NCBI RefSeq assembly: GCF_000805385.1
Contig: NZ_JTJW01000003.1
Span: forward strand, 806,001 to 870,000
Direction of reading: 5' to 3'
Source of the DNA: Mycolicibacterium setense
GTDB lineage: Bacteria; Actinomycetota; Actinomycetes; Mycobacteriales; Mycobacteriaceae
Length of the DNA stretch: 64,000 nt
The notes under the pieces were generated by a model, which saw only the letters and a list, made by a program, of their open reading frames with translations, searched no databases and had not been told where the DNA came from. Shown one piece after another: positions 1 to 9,025 of this stretch. The first letter of the stretch is position 1. Every line of letters starts with the position of its first letter. Both the position numbers and the translations under genes were made by a program.

Positions 1-1
1 C

Positions 2-619
2 GGCGAACGCCCTCTGCCGCAGCATCATTGGCGCACCGGGCGGCGTGTCGAAAGCCGGCTGGTCGCAGCAGGGGTCACGCTGCACCCAGGCCATCGCGCC
101 GTCGTGCCCGACGGCTTCGACTGTGCGGCCATCACCTCCGAACCGGTGCAGTGGAGCACCGGCCAACCCGAGGTGCAGGTCGATGCCGTGCTGTGGGCCA
201 TCGGCCGGGTCCGGCCCAACACGGCGTGGCTCCCGGCGAGCATCCTCGATGAGCGCGGGTTCGTGCGGGTGACACCGGAGTTGGGGCTACCGGGCCGCGA
301 CGGGGTGTTCGCGGTGGGTGACGTCGCGGCCACCGACCCACTGCGCTCGTCGGCCCGCAATCGCGCCGACGGGCTGCTGGCCCGCAATGTCACTGCCTAC
401 TTCACCGGTGCCCGGATGCGCAGTTACCGTCCGCCGGCGAGTCGCTGGGGATCGGTGTTGGGGGTTCTGCCCGACGGGCTGGAAGTATTCGCTCCCAACG
501 GGTTTGCCTTCCGATTCCCGTCCTGGTCGATCGAACGGGTGCTACAGCCGTGGATCGTCCATCGCGGCATCTACCGCGGTGTGCGGTCCGGGGATCAATA
601 CATGGTCACCAAAGGCTGA
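2..619 (+). CDS. FAD-dependent pyridine nucleotide oxidoreductase, C-terminal part
   Basis: The frame is open from the window edge, so only the last ~205 codons are seen. The segment VDAVLWAIGR followed by a later VFAVGDVA is the usual end of the NAD(P)H-binding domain and the FAD-contacting G-D motif of two-dinucleotide-binding flavoproteins. The C-terminal tail (about 80 residues after the GD motif) is too short and Cys-free for a glutathione-reductase dimer domain, so it looks more like the NDH-2/AIF-like group. The substrate cannot be told. It runs tail-to-tail into the cupin gene with a 25-bp overlap. Confidence 0.8.
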   Translation, partial: GERPLPQHHWRTGRRVESRLVAAGVTLHPGHRAVVPDGFDCAAITSEPVQWSTGQPEVQVDAVLWAIGRVRPNTAWLPASILDERGFVRVTPELGLPGRDGVFAVGDVAATDPLRSSARNRADGLLARNVTAYFTGARMRSYRPPASRWGSVLGVLPDGLEVFAPNGFAFRFPSWSIERVLQPWIVHRGIYRGVRSGDQYMVTKG

Positions 620-1017
620 TCGACTGGCACCACGTAGGTGGACAGCATCAGGGTCCTCACCTTGCCGACATTGTGAGCGTTGTGGACGACGCCTGCCGGG
701 ATGAGAAACGGGTCACCCGAGTGCAGGTGCTGGGTCGGCCGATCGTCGAAGACCATGTCGACATCCCCTTGGACGATGTAGCCCACTTCCGGTCCCGGAT
801 GGCTGTGGCGCCCGGACTCCTTGCCTACGGGGATCTCGAATCTGGTCTGGATGATCTCGAATCCCGGTGTGGGCGCGGCGGACCGCTGAAGCTCGGTGCG
901 TGAAACACCCGCGGTCGGGTCATCCGCGAGGGCGGCCGGGGCTGTGCTCAGGGCGGTGGTCAAGGCGGTGGTCACTGCAAAGGCGGAAACGGCCAGGGTG
1001 CGACGTGTGCGTGTCAT
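595..1017 (-). CDS. Secreted single-domain cupin protein
   Basis: 140 aa. The first ~31 residues are a Sec-type signal peptide (TRTRR, a hydrophobic Ala/Thr core, then PAALA before DDP). The rest is a small conserved-barrel cupin: SGRHSHPGPEVGYIVQGDVDMVF is split here as the GRHSHPGPE half and the G-x-V half of motif 1, with the two His and the Glu that bind metal, and motif 2 is SGDPFLIPAGVVHN with the third His. An exported metal-binding cupin is well supported, but the reaction is unknown. No operon partner is obvious, because the next gene on this strand (the Ag85-like protein) lies 88 bp downstream. Confidence 0.8.
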   Translation of the reverse strand: MTRTRRTLAVSAFAVTTALTTALSTAPAALADDPTAGVSRTELQRSAAPTPGFEIIQTRFEIPVGKESGRHSHPGPEVGYIVQGDVDMVFDDRPTQHLHSGDPFLIPAGVVHNAHNVGKVRTLMLSTYVVPVDQPLVTMY

Positions 1018-1105
1018 GTCTCCATGACAGCGGCCTCAGCCCATCAAGTCCAACGATGAATTTCGATGGAAGCCATCTGTATCGGCGATGAGGATTACGC
1101 CGGTG

Positions 1106-2497
<1,392 letters not shown>

Positions 2498-2500
2498 TTA

Positions 2501-3370
2501 TCAAGGTGATTCGCTTCCGATGCCGGACCGCCTCCACTCGCGCGGTGATCGGCCGTGTGTCCGGCGGAACTGCCGGCTGAAGTATCCAGGGTCGGTCATC
2601 CCGACCCGCGCGGCGACCTCGGCCACGGACAGGTCCGTTTCGCCGAGCAGCGCACGCGCCTGACTCATCCTGCGTTCGTTGATCCACTCGCCGACCGTGC
2701 GTCCGGTCCGCCGCCGGACCAGCGTCGTGAGGTGACCCGCCGTCATTCCGACCTCGTCGGCGACGTCGCGCAACGACAGCGGCTCCGACAATCTGCGGTC
2801 GATCGCCGAGAACACCTCGGCCAGCAACGGCTCTCCACTGCGCCGCAGGTCGCCGACCACGTCGTCGGCGAGCCGCGCGAGGTCGATGAGCAACAGGGTC
2901 AGATGGGCCAGCGCGGCTTGGCGAAAGCCCTCGCGCCGGGCGCCCAGTTCTGCCTCGATCGATTGGATCGCGCTGTCCCAGAATGGCTGTCGATCGGCAG
3001 GTACGCGCAATCGCAGGACTCCGCCAGACTTGCCGTGGAGGAACGGGAACAGCAGGGGGTGGGCCTGCCAGGTGGGCCATGGCGAACCGGCGTCGTACCC
3101 CAGAGCGTCGGGGTCGAAGTACACGCCGATCCCGTCGGACTCTGCGGCCAACGGTCGCGGGTCGATCACCTCGCCCGCTGCCACCACGTAGACGACGCCC
3201 TCGGTCGGCACGTACCAGAGCACCGGGAAGTCGTGTATGTGCGGACGGTGTTCGGGGAGGTCGGCGCGCCGGCCCCGGGTCACCGACACCGGCGGTGCGT
3301 CGCGGTCCGTCCAGTACCGATAGACCGGGACGCCGTCGCGGTGGCGGACCAATCGAGACGCGTCGGGCAT
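2501..3370 (-). CDS. AraC-family transcriptional regulator with cupin sensor
   Basis: 289 aa from the chosen ATG. The N-terminal ~140 residues look like an AraC-binding cupin (HIHDFPVLWYVPTEG). The last ~100 carry two HTH motifs (LSLRDVADEVGMTAGHLTTLV and VAEVAARVGMTDPGYFSRQF) with the terminal FRRTHGRSPREWR signature. An upstream ATG at 3424 is in frame but would leave only 11 bp to the divergent methyltransferase. The ATG at 3370 has TATCTT (3378-3383 complement) 7 nt before it, the geometry of a leaderless mycobacterial transcript, so I prefer it. Likely target: the divergent methyltransferase or itself. The ligand is unknown. Confidence 0.75.
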   Translation of the reverse strand: MPDASRLVRHRDGVPVYRYWTDRDAPPVSVTRGRRADLPEHRPHIHDFPVLWYVPTEGVVYVVAAGEVIDPRPLAAESDGIGVYFDPDALGYDAGSPWPTWQAHPLLFPFLHGKSGGVLRLRVPADRQPFWDSAIQSIEAELGARREGFRQAALAHLTLLLIDLARLADDVVGDLRRSGEPLLAEVFSAIDRRLSEPLSLRDVADEVGMTAGHLTTLVRRRTGRTVGEWINERRMSQARALLGETDLSVAEVAARVGMTDPGYFSRQFRRTHGRSPREWRRSGIGSESP

Positions 3371-3435
3371 GAAGCCAAAGATAGTCCTGATATAGCCGAT
3401 CTTCGCCCCACTATCCGCGTCCACCCAGGTGGATC

Positions 3436-4038
3436 ATGGAGGTCATGACCGAACATCGTCCACATCGTCTGAAGAACCGGCATGACTACCTTCCTGCCGC
3501 CGGTCATGATGCGTTCCTGCCCGGTTACGACCTCCTGACGCGGGTCTTGGGAATGAATCCCGCCTACCGCGAGCTCGTCGCGCAGGCCGGATTGTCCGGC
3601 GGCCAACGGATCGTCGAAATAGGCTGCGGAACCGGCAATCTCACCATTCGAGCCAAGAAGGCATGTCCCGGCGCCGATATCGTCGGGACCGATCCTGACC
3701 CGCGGGCACTGCAGCGGGCGCAGCGAAAGGCCAAGGGTATGAACGGCATCAGTTTCACCCGGGCCTACGCTCAGGAACTACCGTTCGACGACGGCGGGTT
3801 CGACCTGGCGCTGTCCTCGATGATGCTGCACCACCTCGATGAGGCCACCAAGACCGCCGCTGCCCGCGAATTGTTCCGGGTGCTGCGGCCGGGCGGCAGG
3901 TTGCACGTCGTCGATGTGCGGGGCGACGCGCTGGCCCGGCTGTTCGAGGATGCCGGATTTGAATGTGCGGTAGTGGGATCCGGACGCATCCGGTTGGCCG
4001 GCAGGCTTACGTACCTCCGCGCGATTCGTCCGGTGTGA
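3436..4038 (+). CDS. Class I SAM-dependent methyltransferase
   Basis: 200 aa. Motif I is IVEIGCGTGNLTI, followed by the acidic residue at the end of beta-2 (GTDPDP), and LALSSMMLHHL and LRPGGRLHVVDV for the later strands, as in the UbiE/Methyltransf_11 group. The substrate is not predictable. Two ATGs are possible (3436 and 3445). The first has AGGTGG 3 nt upstream; the second has GGAGG only 2 nt away, so neither is ideal. It is divergent from the AraC regulator and converges on the CocE-type hydrolase with a 32-bp overlap of the coding ends. Confidence 0.8.
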   Translation: MEVMTEHRPHRLKNRHDYLPAAGHDAFLPGYDLLTRVLGMNPAYRELVAQAGLSGGQRIVEIGCGTGNLTIRAKKACPGADIVGTDPDPRALQRAQRKAKGMNGISFTRAYAQELPFDDGGFDLALSSMMLHHLDEATKTAAARELFRVLRPGGRLHVVDVRGDALARLFEDAGFECAVVGSGRIRLAGRLTYLRAIRPV

Positions 4039-5965
4039 ACGCGGCAGGATCGGCCAGTGGGATGAGCAGGCTCGACGGCGCATCGCCGCCCTGGCTGAGC
4101 CGATAGGTGCCCCCTGCCAAGGCCTGGCGGGCCGGCTGCGTCGGCACCAGGTGCGGGAAGTCGTAGGTGGTCAGGGTCAGTCGTAGACGATGACCCGGTT
4201 CGATGAGCGCCGCGGTGGGAAAGATCTCGAGGTCGTACCTGGTCAGCTCGCCGGGCACCACCGGTTCGACGGCGGCTCGCGTACTGATGTGGTGCGGCCG
4301 CAACACCGTCCCATCGGGCAGGTACCACGTCGCTTCGGGATCCAGCGCGCGGTGCGATCCGAGCAGAGCACCCTGGGTCAGCGGCCGGCTGGTGCCATCC
4401 GGTGCGAAGTCGTCGAGGTGGGCCACCCACAGGGTCTCGGTTGTGTCGGCCGTCGCATGCACGGTCAAGGTGACCGGGCCGGCGATCAGTTGAGCCTCAT
4501 CGAACTCGTCGGTGGTGTAGGTCAGGGCCTCGCGCTGCAGCCGCCGGTTGTCCAGGTCGTAGCGGATCCGCCGGCCGGTCTGGGCAGCCATGAAGCTGCC
4601 CATCCCCAGGGTCCACTGCTCCAGGCTGCGGCCGGATATCGGACCGCGCACCGCATATCGCAGGGTGGCATCGGTCTGCTCGGCGGCCGGTTCGGCGGTC
4701 AGGTGACCGCCCTCGGCGAGATAGAACCGCGTCGGCGTGGTATCAGGGAAGGGATAATCCTCTGCCCGGAACCATGTTCGGCTGCCGATGGCCTGGAAAC
4801 GGATCGGCGCACCGGTCACGGTGGCCTCGGCGTCGTCCTTGAGCCAGCGGTCGAACCAGCGGAGCTGCAAGGCATGTAGATGCAGGCCGTCCAGATCCGA
4901 GACGTGGTACCACGGGCCCATGATCAATTGCACGCGGTCGGAGAGCGGCTGGCCGGGCTCCATCGGAGCGTTGGGCGGCCGGCCGGCGTAGGCGTTCTGC
5001 AGCGCTGCATAGTTCAGCGGGGCGCCGCGCTGGAAGGCATCGTGCCAGCCGCCGACCAGGAACACGGCGACCTTGTTTTTCGCGATGTCCGGCAGCACGT
5101 CCGAGGCCCGCATGGTGTCCCAGAATGGCCCGTCGAATGCGGTGTCCCCGCCTGCCGTGGCGTCGCCGATCATGGTGCGGAAGTACTGACGCTGGTCGCG
5201 CCCGCGCTGGAGAACGGCGGCCAGGCCCCCGGCGCGGGGGCGCTCATGCGTACCGCGTTTGGCGAACTCCAGAGCCGGGTTGACCACATTGAGCAGCGAG
5301 TAGACGGCGCCGTAGGCGCGCACCGTGCGCATGTGCGGCACGCCGCCCATGGTGACCACGTCGCGGTAGAAGTCGTTGGCGGCCATCGCCGGGAAGATCG
5401 CCTTGAGCGGCGAGTCGGGGCCGACCGCGGCGGCGGTGAGGAGCTGGTTGATGGCCAGGTAGGAGATGCCGAACATCCCGACCCTGCCATTCGAATTCGG
5501 CAGCCGCGCAGCCCAATTCACCAAATCGACGCCGTCCTGCACTTGTTCGGCACCCAGCATCTCGAACGAGCCGCCCGAGACACCGGTGCCCCGGACGTCG
5601 GCCATCACCTCGATGTAGCCGCGCCGGATCAGGTACGGGGTGGCCCCGCCGCCGATCTGGGCGGCCGGCGGTGGAGCCTTCTTGCCGTATGGCGTGATGG
5701 AAATCAGGACCGGGAACGGTCCGGGTGCCGGCGCCCCGGTCTCGGGCACCGTCGGATAGTGGATGTCGGCACGGAGCACGGTGCCGTCGGAGGTGCGGAC
5801 CGCCACGTTGTGGTGGACTCCGACGCCATAGCGGGCCGGGGGTGGCGTCCATGCCGGCTCGAGCGGCGATGGGTTGCGTTTCCGGACGCGGGTCGCCGCT
5901 TTCCCGGCCACCCTCTTGCCTCGATCGCCGCGATTGCTCCGGACCGTCTGCCACCGGTTCGCCAT
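4007..5965 (-). CDS. CocE/NonD-family alpha/beta hydrolase (X-Pro dipeptidyl-peptidase fold)
   Basis: 652 aa. The ATG at 5965 is fixed by a strong AGGAGG 5 nt upstream; the frame runs on to 6217 but that would invade the LysR gene. Order: a basic N-terminus (~40 aa), the peptidase-S15 catalytic domain (RTSDGTVLRADIHYP; DVRGTGVSGG; nucleophile Ser in MFGISYLAINQ; Asp/His region FLVGGWHDAFQRG), then the C-terminal jelly-roll domain (IAGPVTLTVHATAD and LRLTLTTYDFPH). Known members hydrolyse esters or acyl bonds such as cocaine, glutaryl-7-ACA or proline dipeptides. The substrate here is unknown. The LysR gene lies 47 bp upstream on the same strand and may share transcription. Confidence 0.85.
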   Translation of the reverse strand: MANRWQTVRSNRGDRGKRVAGKAATRVRKRNPSPLEPAWTPPPARYGVGVHHNVAVRTSDGTVLRADIHYPTVPETGAPAPGPFPVLISITPYGKKAPPPAAQIGGGATPYLIRRGYIEVMADVRGTGVSGGSFEMLGAEQVQDGVDLVNWAARLPNSNGRVGMFGISYLAINQLLTAAAVGPDSPLKAIFPAMAANDFYRDVVTMGGVPHMRTVRAYGAVYSLLNVVNPALEFAKRGTHERPRAGGLAAVLQRGRDQRQYFRTMIGDATAGGDTAFDGPFWDTMRASDVLPDIAKNKVAVFLVGGWHDAFQRGAPLNYAALQNAYAGRPPNAPMEPGQPLSDRVQLIMGPWYHVSDLDGLHLHALQLRWFDRWLKDDAEATVTGAPIRFQAIGSRTWFRAEDYPFPDTTPTRFYLAEGGHLTAEPAAEQTDATLRYAVRGPISGRSLEQWTLGMGSFMAAQTGRRIRYDLDNRRLQREALTYTTDEFDEAQLIAGPVTLTVHATADTTETLWVAHLDDFAPDGTSRPLTQGALLGSHRALDPEATWYLPDGTVLRPHHISTRAAVEPVVPGELTRYDLEIFPTAALIEPGHRLRLTLTTYDFPHLVPTQPARQALAGGTYRLSQGGDAPSSLLIPLADPAAFTPDESRGGT

Positions 5966-6012
5966 CCGTCCTCCTTGACGTGTCGGCCTGGCTCCACGGT
6001 ATGACGCGGCGC

Positions 6013-6963
6013 TCACCGGGTTGGCGTGACCCCGGGCCGCACGGTGTTCGCGGCCGTCACCTGTCGGATCGCCGTGCGCACCACCGCGCGCAGCCACTGG
6101 TGGCGTGCGTCGTTGTCGAAGGCTGCATGCCACACCATCCGGTATGTCATGGTGGCGATCTCCTCCGGTGCGTCTATCACCCGAAATTCGTCGAGGGAGA
6201 CGAGGGTGTTGACGCACTGGCTGGGCAACGTGGCGATCAGGTCGGTGCCGGGCAGCAGTTGTGCGGCGACCGCGTGGTACGGAACTGTCACCGTGGCCTG
6301 CCGCGGATGACCCAGCTTCTTCAGCGGGAGATCGATGTCCGGCTGAATTCCGTCGTGGACGTCGACGACCACATGGCGTGCCCCGGCATAGTCGGCCAGC
6401 GTGATGCCGTCGTTCTCGGCCAGAGCGTGGTCTGCGGCGACGACACAGACGAACCGCTCGACCAGCAACTCTTCGGAGTGCAGCTCCGCAGTGGCGTAGC
6501 CGCCGAACAGGCCCAGGTCGACGCCTGAAGCGCGAATCTGCTCAGCGACGTTGTCGTGGCCCCAGCTGTGGAACCGCACCGGTGCGCTCGACTGGCGGAG
6601 CACTCCGTGGCAGATGGCGGGGCCGAAGGCCTGCACCGCATAGTCGCTCGCGACCAGGTGTACCGGCGTGGTCGCCTTCTGCGGATCGAAATGTTCGGGG
6701 GCAAAGAGTGTTTCGAGTTGAGGCAGTACCGTCAGCAACTGAATTCGGACGGACTCCGCGCGGGCAGTCAGCCGATACCCCGATGCATCACGGATCAGCA
6801 GTGGGTCGTCCAACAGCCGCCGCAGCCGCTGCAGGGAGCGGCTCATCGCGGGCTGGCTCAAACCGACGCGCTCTGCGGCGCGGGATACCTGCTGCTCTTC
6901 CAGCAGGGCGACGAGAGGCGGGATCAGGTTCAGGTCGACGCGGCCAATATGCGTTGAACGCAT
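6013..6963 (-). CDS. LysR-type transcriptional regulator (NodD-like)
   Basis: 316 aa from the ATG at 6963. The N-terminal winged HTH starts VDLNLIPPLVALLEEQQVS and contains LSQPAMSRSLQRLRRLL. The rest is a periplasmic-binding-like effector domain (HLVASDYAVQAFG, then GVDLGLFGG). The N-terminal VDLNLL-type start is typical of the NodD/PcpR/LinR group that senses aromatic ligands. Upstream in-frame ATGs exist at 6972 and 6981, but TAATAT lies 7 nt before 6963 on the coding strand, predicting a leaderless message from 6963. It faces the SDR gene across ~96 bp containing an inverted repeat and is its likely regulator. Confidence 0.8.
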   Translation of the reverse strand: MRSTHIGRVDLNLIPPLVALLEEQQVSRAAERVGLSQPAMSRSLQRLRRLLDDPLLIRDASGYRLTARAESVRIQLLTVLPQLETLFAPEHFDPQKATTPVHLVASDYAVQAFGPAICHGVLRQSSAPVRFHSWGHDNVAEQIRASGVDLGLFGGYATAELHSEELLVERFVCVVAADHALAENDGITLADYAGARHVVVDVHDGIQPDIDLPLKKLGHPRQATVTVPYHAVAAQLLPGTDLIATLPSQCVNTLVSLDEFRVIDAPEEIATMTYRMVWHAAFDNDARHQWLRAVVRTAIRQVTAANTVRPGVTPTR

Positions 6964-6998
6964 ACCAAACATATTAACCATGCATGTGACTTATGAAT

Positions 6999-7011
6999 GT
7001 GACGCTGTCAC
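6999..7011. promoter_or_regulatory. Inverted repeat between LysR and SDR genes
   Basis: GTGAC, 3 nt, GTCAC. A further direct copy of ATGTGAC sits at 6984-6990. Repeated GTGAC half-sites in the divergent LysR/SDR spacer are a plausible LysR binding region. This is inferred only from sequence. Confidence 0.4.
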
Positions 7012-7059
7012 GCTGGATGGTACGAACCAAAGAGGTCAATCCAGGAAAGGGATCTCACC

Positions 7060-7824
7060 GTGAAGATTTCCGGCAACACCATATTCATCCCGGGCTCGAC
7101 CAGCGGCATCGGCCTGGCCCTGGCCCTGGCACTGGCGGCCAAGGGCAACACGGTGATCGTCGGTGGAAGGCGCACCGAACTGCTGGAGCAGATCCGGTCC
7201 GAGCACCCGGAACTGGACACCGTGCGGATCGACACCGCTGATCCGGACAGCATCGCCGCGGCGGCGGACACGGTGCTCGGCGCTCACCCGGATCTGAACG
7301 TCGTGATCGCCATGGCCGGCATCATGGCGATCGAGGACTGGCACACGCCCGAGAGCTTTCTGCGCTCGGCCGAGGCCACCATCACCACGAATGTGCTTGG
7401 GCCGATTCGTCTTATCGCGTCCTTCGTCGAGCACCTACAGACGCAGCCGGATGCCACGATCATGACGGTGTCCTCGGGCCTGGGCTTCGCTCCGCTGCGG
7501 GCGACGCCGAGCTACAACGCATCCAAGGCGGCCATCCACATGCTCACCGAATCGGTGCGGATGCAACTCGCCGACACCAGCGTCAAGCTGGTCGAGCTGA
7601 TCCCGCCTTCGGTGGCCACCGACCTGGTGCCGGGCCAGCGCGAGAGCAGCTTCGCCATGCCCCTTGACGAATTCGTCGCCGAGGTGGTCGATCTGCTCGA
7701 ACGCGAGCCCGACGCCAGGGAGATCCAGGTGGACCGGGTCAAATTCCTGCGCTACGGCGAAGCGCGCGGGGATTACGACCAGGTTGTCGCCACCCTCAAT
7801 GCCGCGGATCCACACGGTCATTGA
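7060..7824 (+). CDS. SDR-family oxidoreductase (DltE-like)
   Basis: 254 aa, GTG start with AGGAAAGGGA ~8 nt upstream. The cofactor motif is GSTSGIG near residue 12-18, then AMAG in place of NNAG, VSSGLG for the catalytic Ser strand, and YNASK for the catalytic Tyr/Lys pair. The C-terminal part (PPSVATDLVPGQ; LDEFVAEVVDLLEREP) resembles DltE-type SDRs. Family members reduce or oxidise small carbonyls with NAD(P)H. The substrate is unknown. It is divergent from the LysR gene, which is its probable regulator. It is followed 13 bp later by the end of the converging hemophore-like gene. Confidence 0.82.
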   Translation: MKISGNTIFIPGSTSGIGLALALALAAKGNTVIVGGRRTELLEQIRSEHPELDTVRIDTADPDSIAAAADTVLGAHPDLNVVIAMAGIMAIEDWHTPESFLRSAEATITTNVLGPIRLIASFVEHLQTQPDATIMTVSSGLGFAPLRATPSYNASKAAIHMLTESVRMQLADTSVKLVELIPPSVATDLVPGQRESSFAMPLDEFVAEVVDLLEREPDAREIQVDRVKFLRYGEARGDYDQVVATLNAADPHGH

Positions 7825-7837
7825 GGTACTCGGTTGA

Positions 7838-8236
7838 CTACCCGGCCATGAACTCCGAGTACGCCGAGGCCAGCTCGGGTGACAATGCCGTCACGTTGCA
7901 CGCCCGCTGGGTGTCCCCGATCGGAGCCAGGATGCCGCGCAGGTCGTAGTACTCCTGCGGGTTGGCGGTGAAGTAGCCACGCAATGTGGCCGCGGCCTGC
8001 GGGCGCGGTTGGGTGAACGCGGCGCTCACGGCCTGGTTGGCGCCCGGGTGACTGTCCAGATAGGCGCGCGCGGCACCGGTGGTGCTGCTGACCGTGCCGG
8101 CCACCCCGCTGGCGCTGCAGTCGGGTGCGGCCGCCGCCGTCGGTGCGCCGATCATTGCTGCGGCCACTCCGCCGAGCAGGCCCGCGGTACATGCGCCGGC
8201 AATTCCTCGGCGCGCGGTGATACCAGTGAATTTCAT
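7838..8236 (-). CDS. Secreted heme-binding (hemophore-related) protein, Rv0203-type
   Basis: 132 aa. The ATG at 8236 is preferred because GAAGGAAA lies ~9 nt upstream; ATGs at 8242 and 8269 are also in frame. Residues 1 to ~36 are a signal peptide ending TAAAA before PDCSAS. The mature ~96 aa matches the mycobacterial hemophore-related family as I remember it: Cys near the mature N-terminus, AARAYLDSHPGANQ, LRGYFTANPQEYYDLRGI, then RACN with the second Cys, consistent with a disulphide-clamped all-helical domain. Known member Rv0203 carries heme to MmpL3/MmpL11. Heme binding here is inferred from family. The 300 bp upstream carry repeated GAATTG/CAATTC sites. Confidence 0.8.
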   Translation of the reverse strand: MKFTGITARRGIAGACTAGLLGGVAAAMIGAPTAAAAPDCSASGVAGTVSSTTGAARAYLDSHPGANQAVSAAFTQPRPQAAATLRGYFTANPQEYYDLRGILAPIGDTQRACNVTALSPELASAYSEFMAG

Positions 8237-8536
8237 GATCATTTTCCTTCGGGGTTCTTGGTTTCTCATTGGGTCGCGATCGAGATCGCTGTCCCCGGCC
8301 CGAACTCGAAAGTAACCGTGGTGTAGGCGAGCAAAGCAGATGTCCTGTGAAACAGCTGTGACGGCTGAGGTGGCGTTACGCCCACCGCCGTGAATTGCGC
8401 CTCAATTCCACCGAATTGCGGCCGATGATCTTGAATTCTCTCAACCTGCGGGCGCCATTCTTATTTGATCGTGATGTGGAGCGTCCGTGGTAGTGACCGA
8501 ATCGTTATCCGGGGGGCCCGCAGCTAACTGATCCGC
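8237..8536. other. Intergenic region with clustered GAATTG/CAATTC half-sites
   Basis: 300 bp without a credible gene between the hemophore-like gene and the DUF4383 gene, both on the minus strand. It must hold the hemophore promoter. It is more AT-rich than its surroundings. It contains GAATTG-5 nt-CAATTC at 8392-8408, another GAATTG at 8413-8418 and TTGAATTC at 8431-8438. I see no IdeR-like box. Confidence 0.5.
8392..8438. promoter_or_regulatory. Cluster of GAATTG inverted and direct repeats
   Basis: A perfect 6-5-6 inverted repeat (GAATTG/CAATTC, 8392-8408) is followed at a 21-bp period by GAATTG (8413) and at a similar distance by TTGAATTC (8431). The ~20-bp phasing puts the sites on one DNA face. 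It could be an operator for the hemophore gene 150 bp away, or chance in an AT-richer patch. Confidence 0.35.
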
Positions 8537-8974
8537 TCACCGCTTGAGGGTTAGCCCGGACAGCGAGTTGCGCAGGCCGCCATCGCGGTAGATCTGCACA
8601 CCTGCCACCGCCAGCATCACCGCGGCGGTTGCCACGTGCACGATCGCGTCGGTGATGTTGTTGGGGAAGGCGAATATGTAGGCCACTTGATTCGAGAAGA
8701 ACGCCCAGATTCCGGGTAGCGCTCCGGCGGCCGCTGCCAGCAGGAGATACAGCACGGACCAGGATTTTCGAAGGCACAACACCAGGCCGGGGCCGAACAG
8801 GGCCAGACCGGCGACCGCATGCCAGCCGTTGTAGTCCATGCCCAGAATGGGCGTGGTCGGCGCATCCGGTCCGATGGCGAAACTCGGCTCGGCAATGAAT
8901 CCGATGATTGCCTGGACCACGTGGAACAACGAGATGACCAGCAGTCCCCATTGAGCGAAACTCCACTGCCGCAT
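8537..8974 (-). CDS. DUF4383-family membrane protein
   Basis: 145 aa with four predicted membrane helices: residues ~8-28 (WGLLVISLFHVVQAIIGFIA), ~52-67, ~75-95 (VLYLLLAAAAGALPGIWAFF) and ~108-125. The loop DYNGWHAVAGL and the later FPNNITDAIVHV are the conserved signatures of the family. Function is unknown across the family. The promoter TTGACT-17 nt-TAGCGT ends 7 nt before the ATG, so the message should be leaderless. The -35 is overlapped by a 15-bp inverted repeat, so the gene is probably under a dedicated repressor. Confidence 0.75.
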   Translation of the reverse strand: MRQWSFAQWGLLVISLFHVVQAIIGFIAEPSFAIGPDAPTTPILGMDYNGWHAVAGLALFGPGLVLCLRKSWSVLYLLLAAAAGALPGIWAFFSNQVAYIFAFPNNITDAIVHVATAAVMLAVAGVQIYRDGGLRNSLSGLTLKR

Positions 8975-8981
8975 ATCGCGA

Positions 8982-9010
8982 CGCTACGTCTACTACAGCG
9001 TGTAGTCAAC
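8982..9010 (-). promoter_or_regulatory. Promoter and operator of the DUF4383 gene
   Basis: On the minus strand TTGACT (9005-9010), 17 nt, TAGCGT (8982-8987), then 7 nt to the ATG at 8974. The inverted repeat ACTACA-GCG-TGTAGT at 8993-9007 overlaps the -35. The TACA/TGTA core recalls BlaI/MecI-type operators, but spacing differs and no such regulator gene is in the window. Confidence 0.55.
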
Positions 9011-9025
9011 GGTTCAGGCGGCGCC

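Noticed and set aside
5966..6217. N-terminal extension of the CocE-type hydrolase
   Set aside because: The extension overlaps the LysR gene and lacks domain similarity, while ATG 5965 has a strong AGGAGG.
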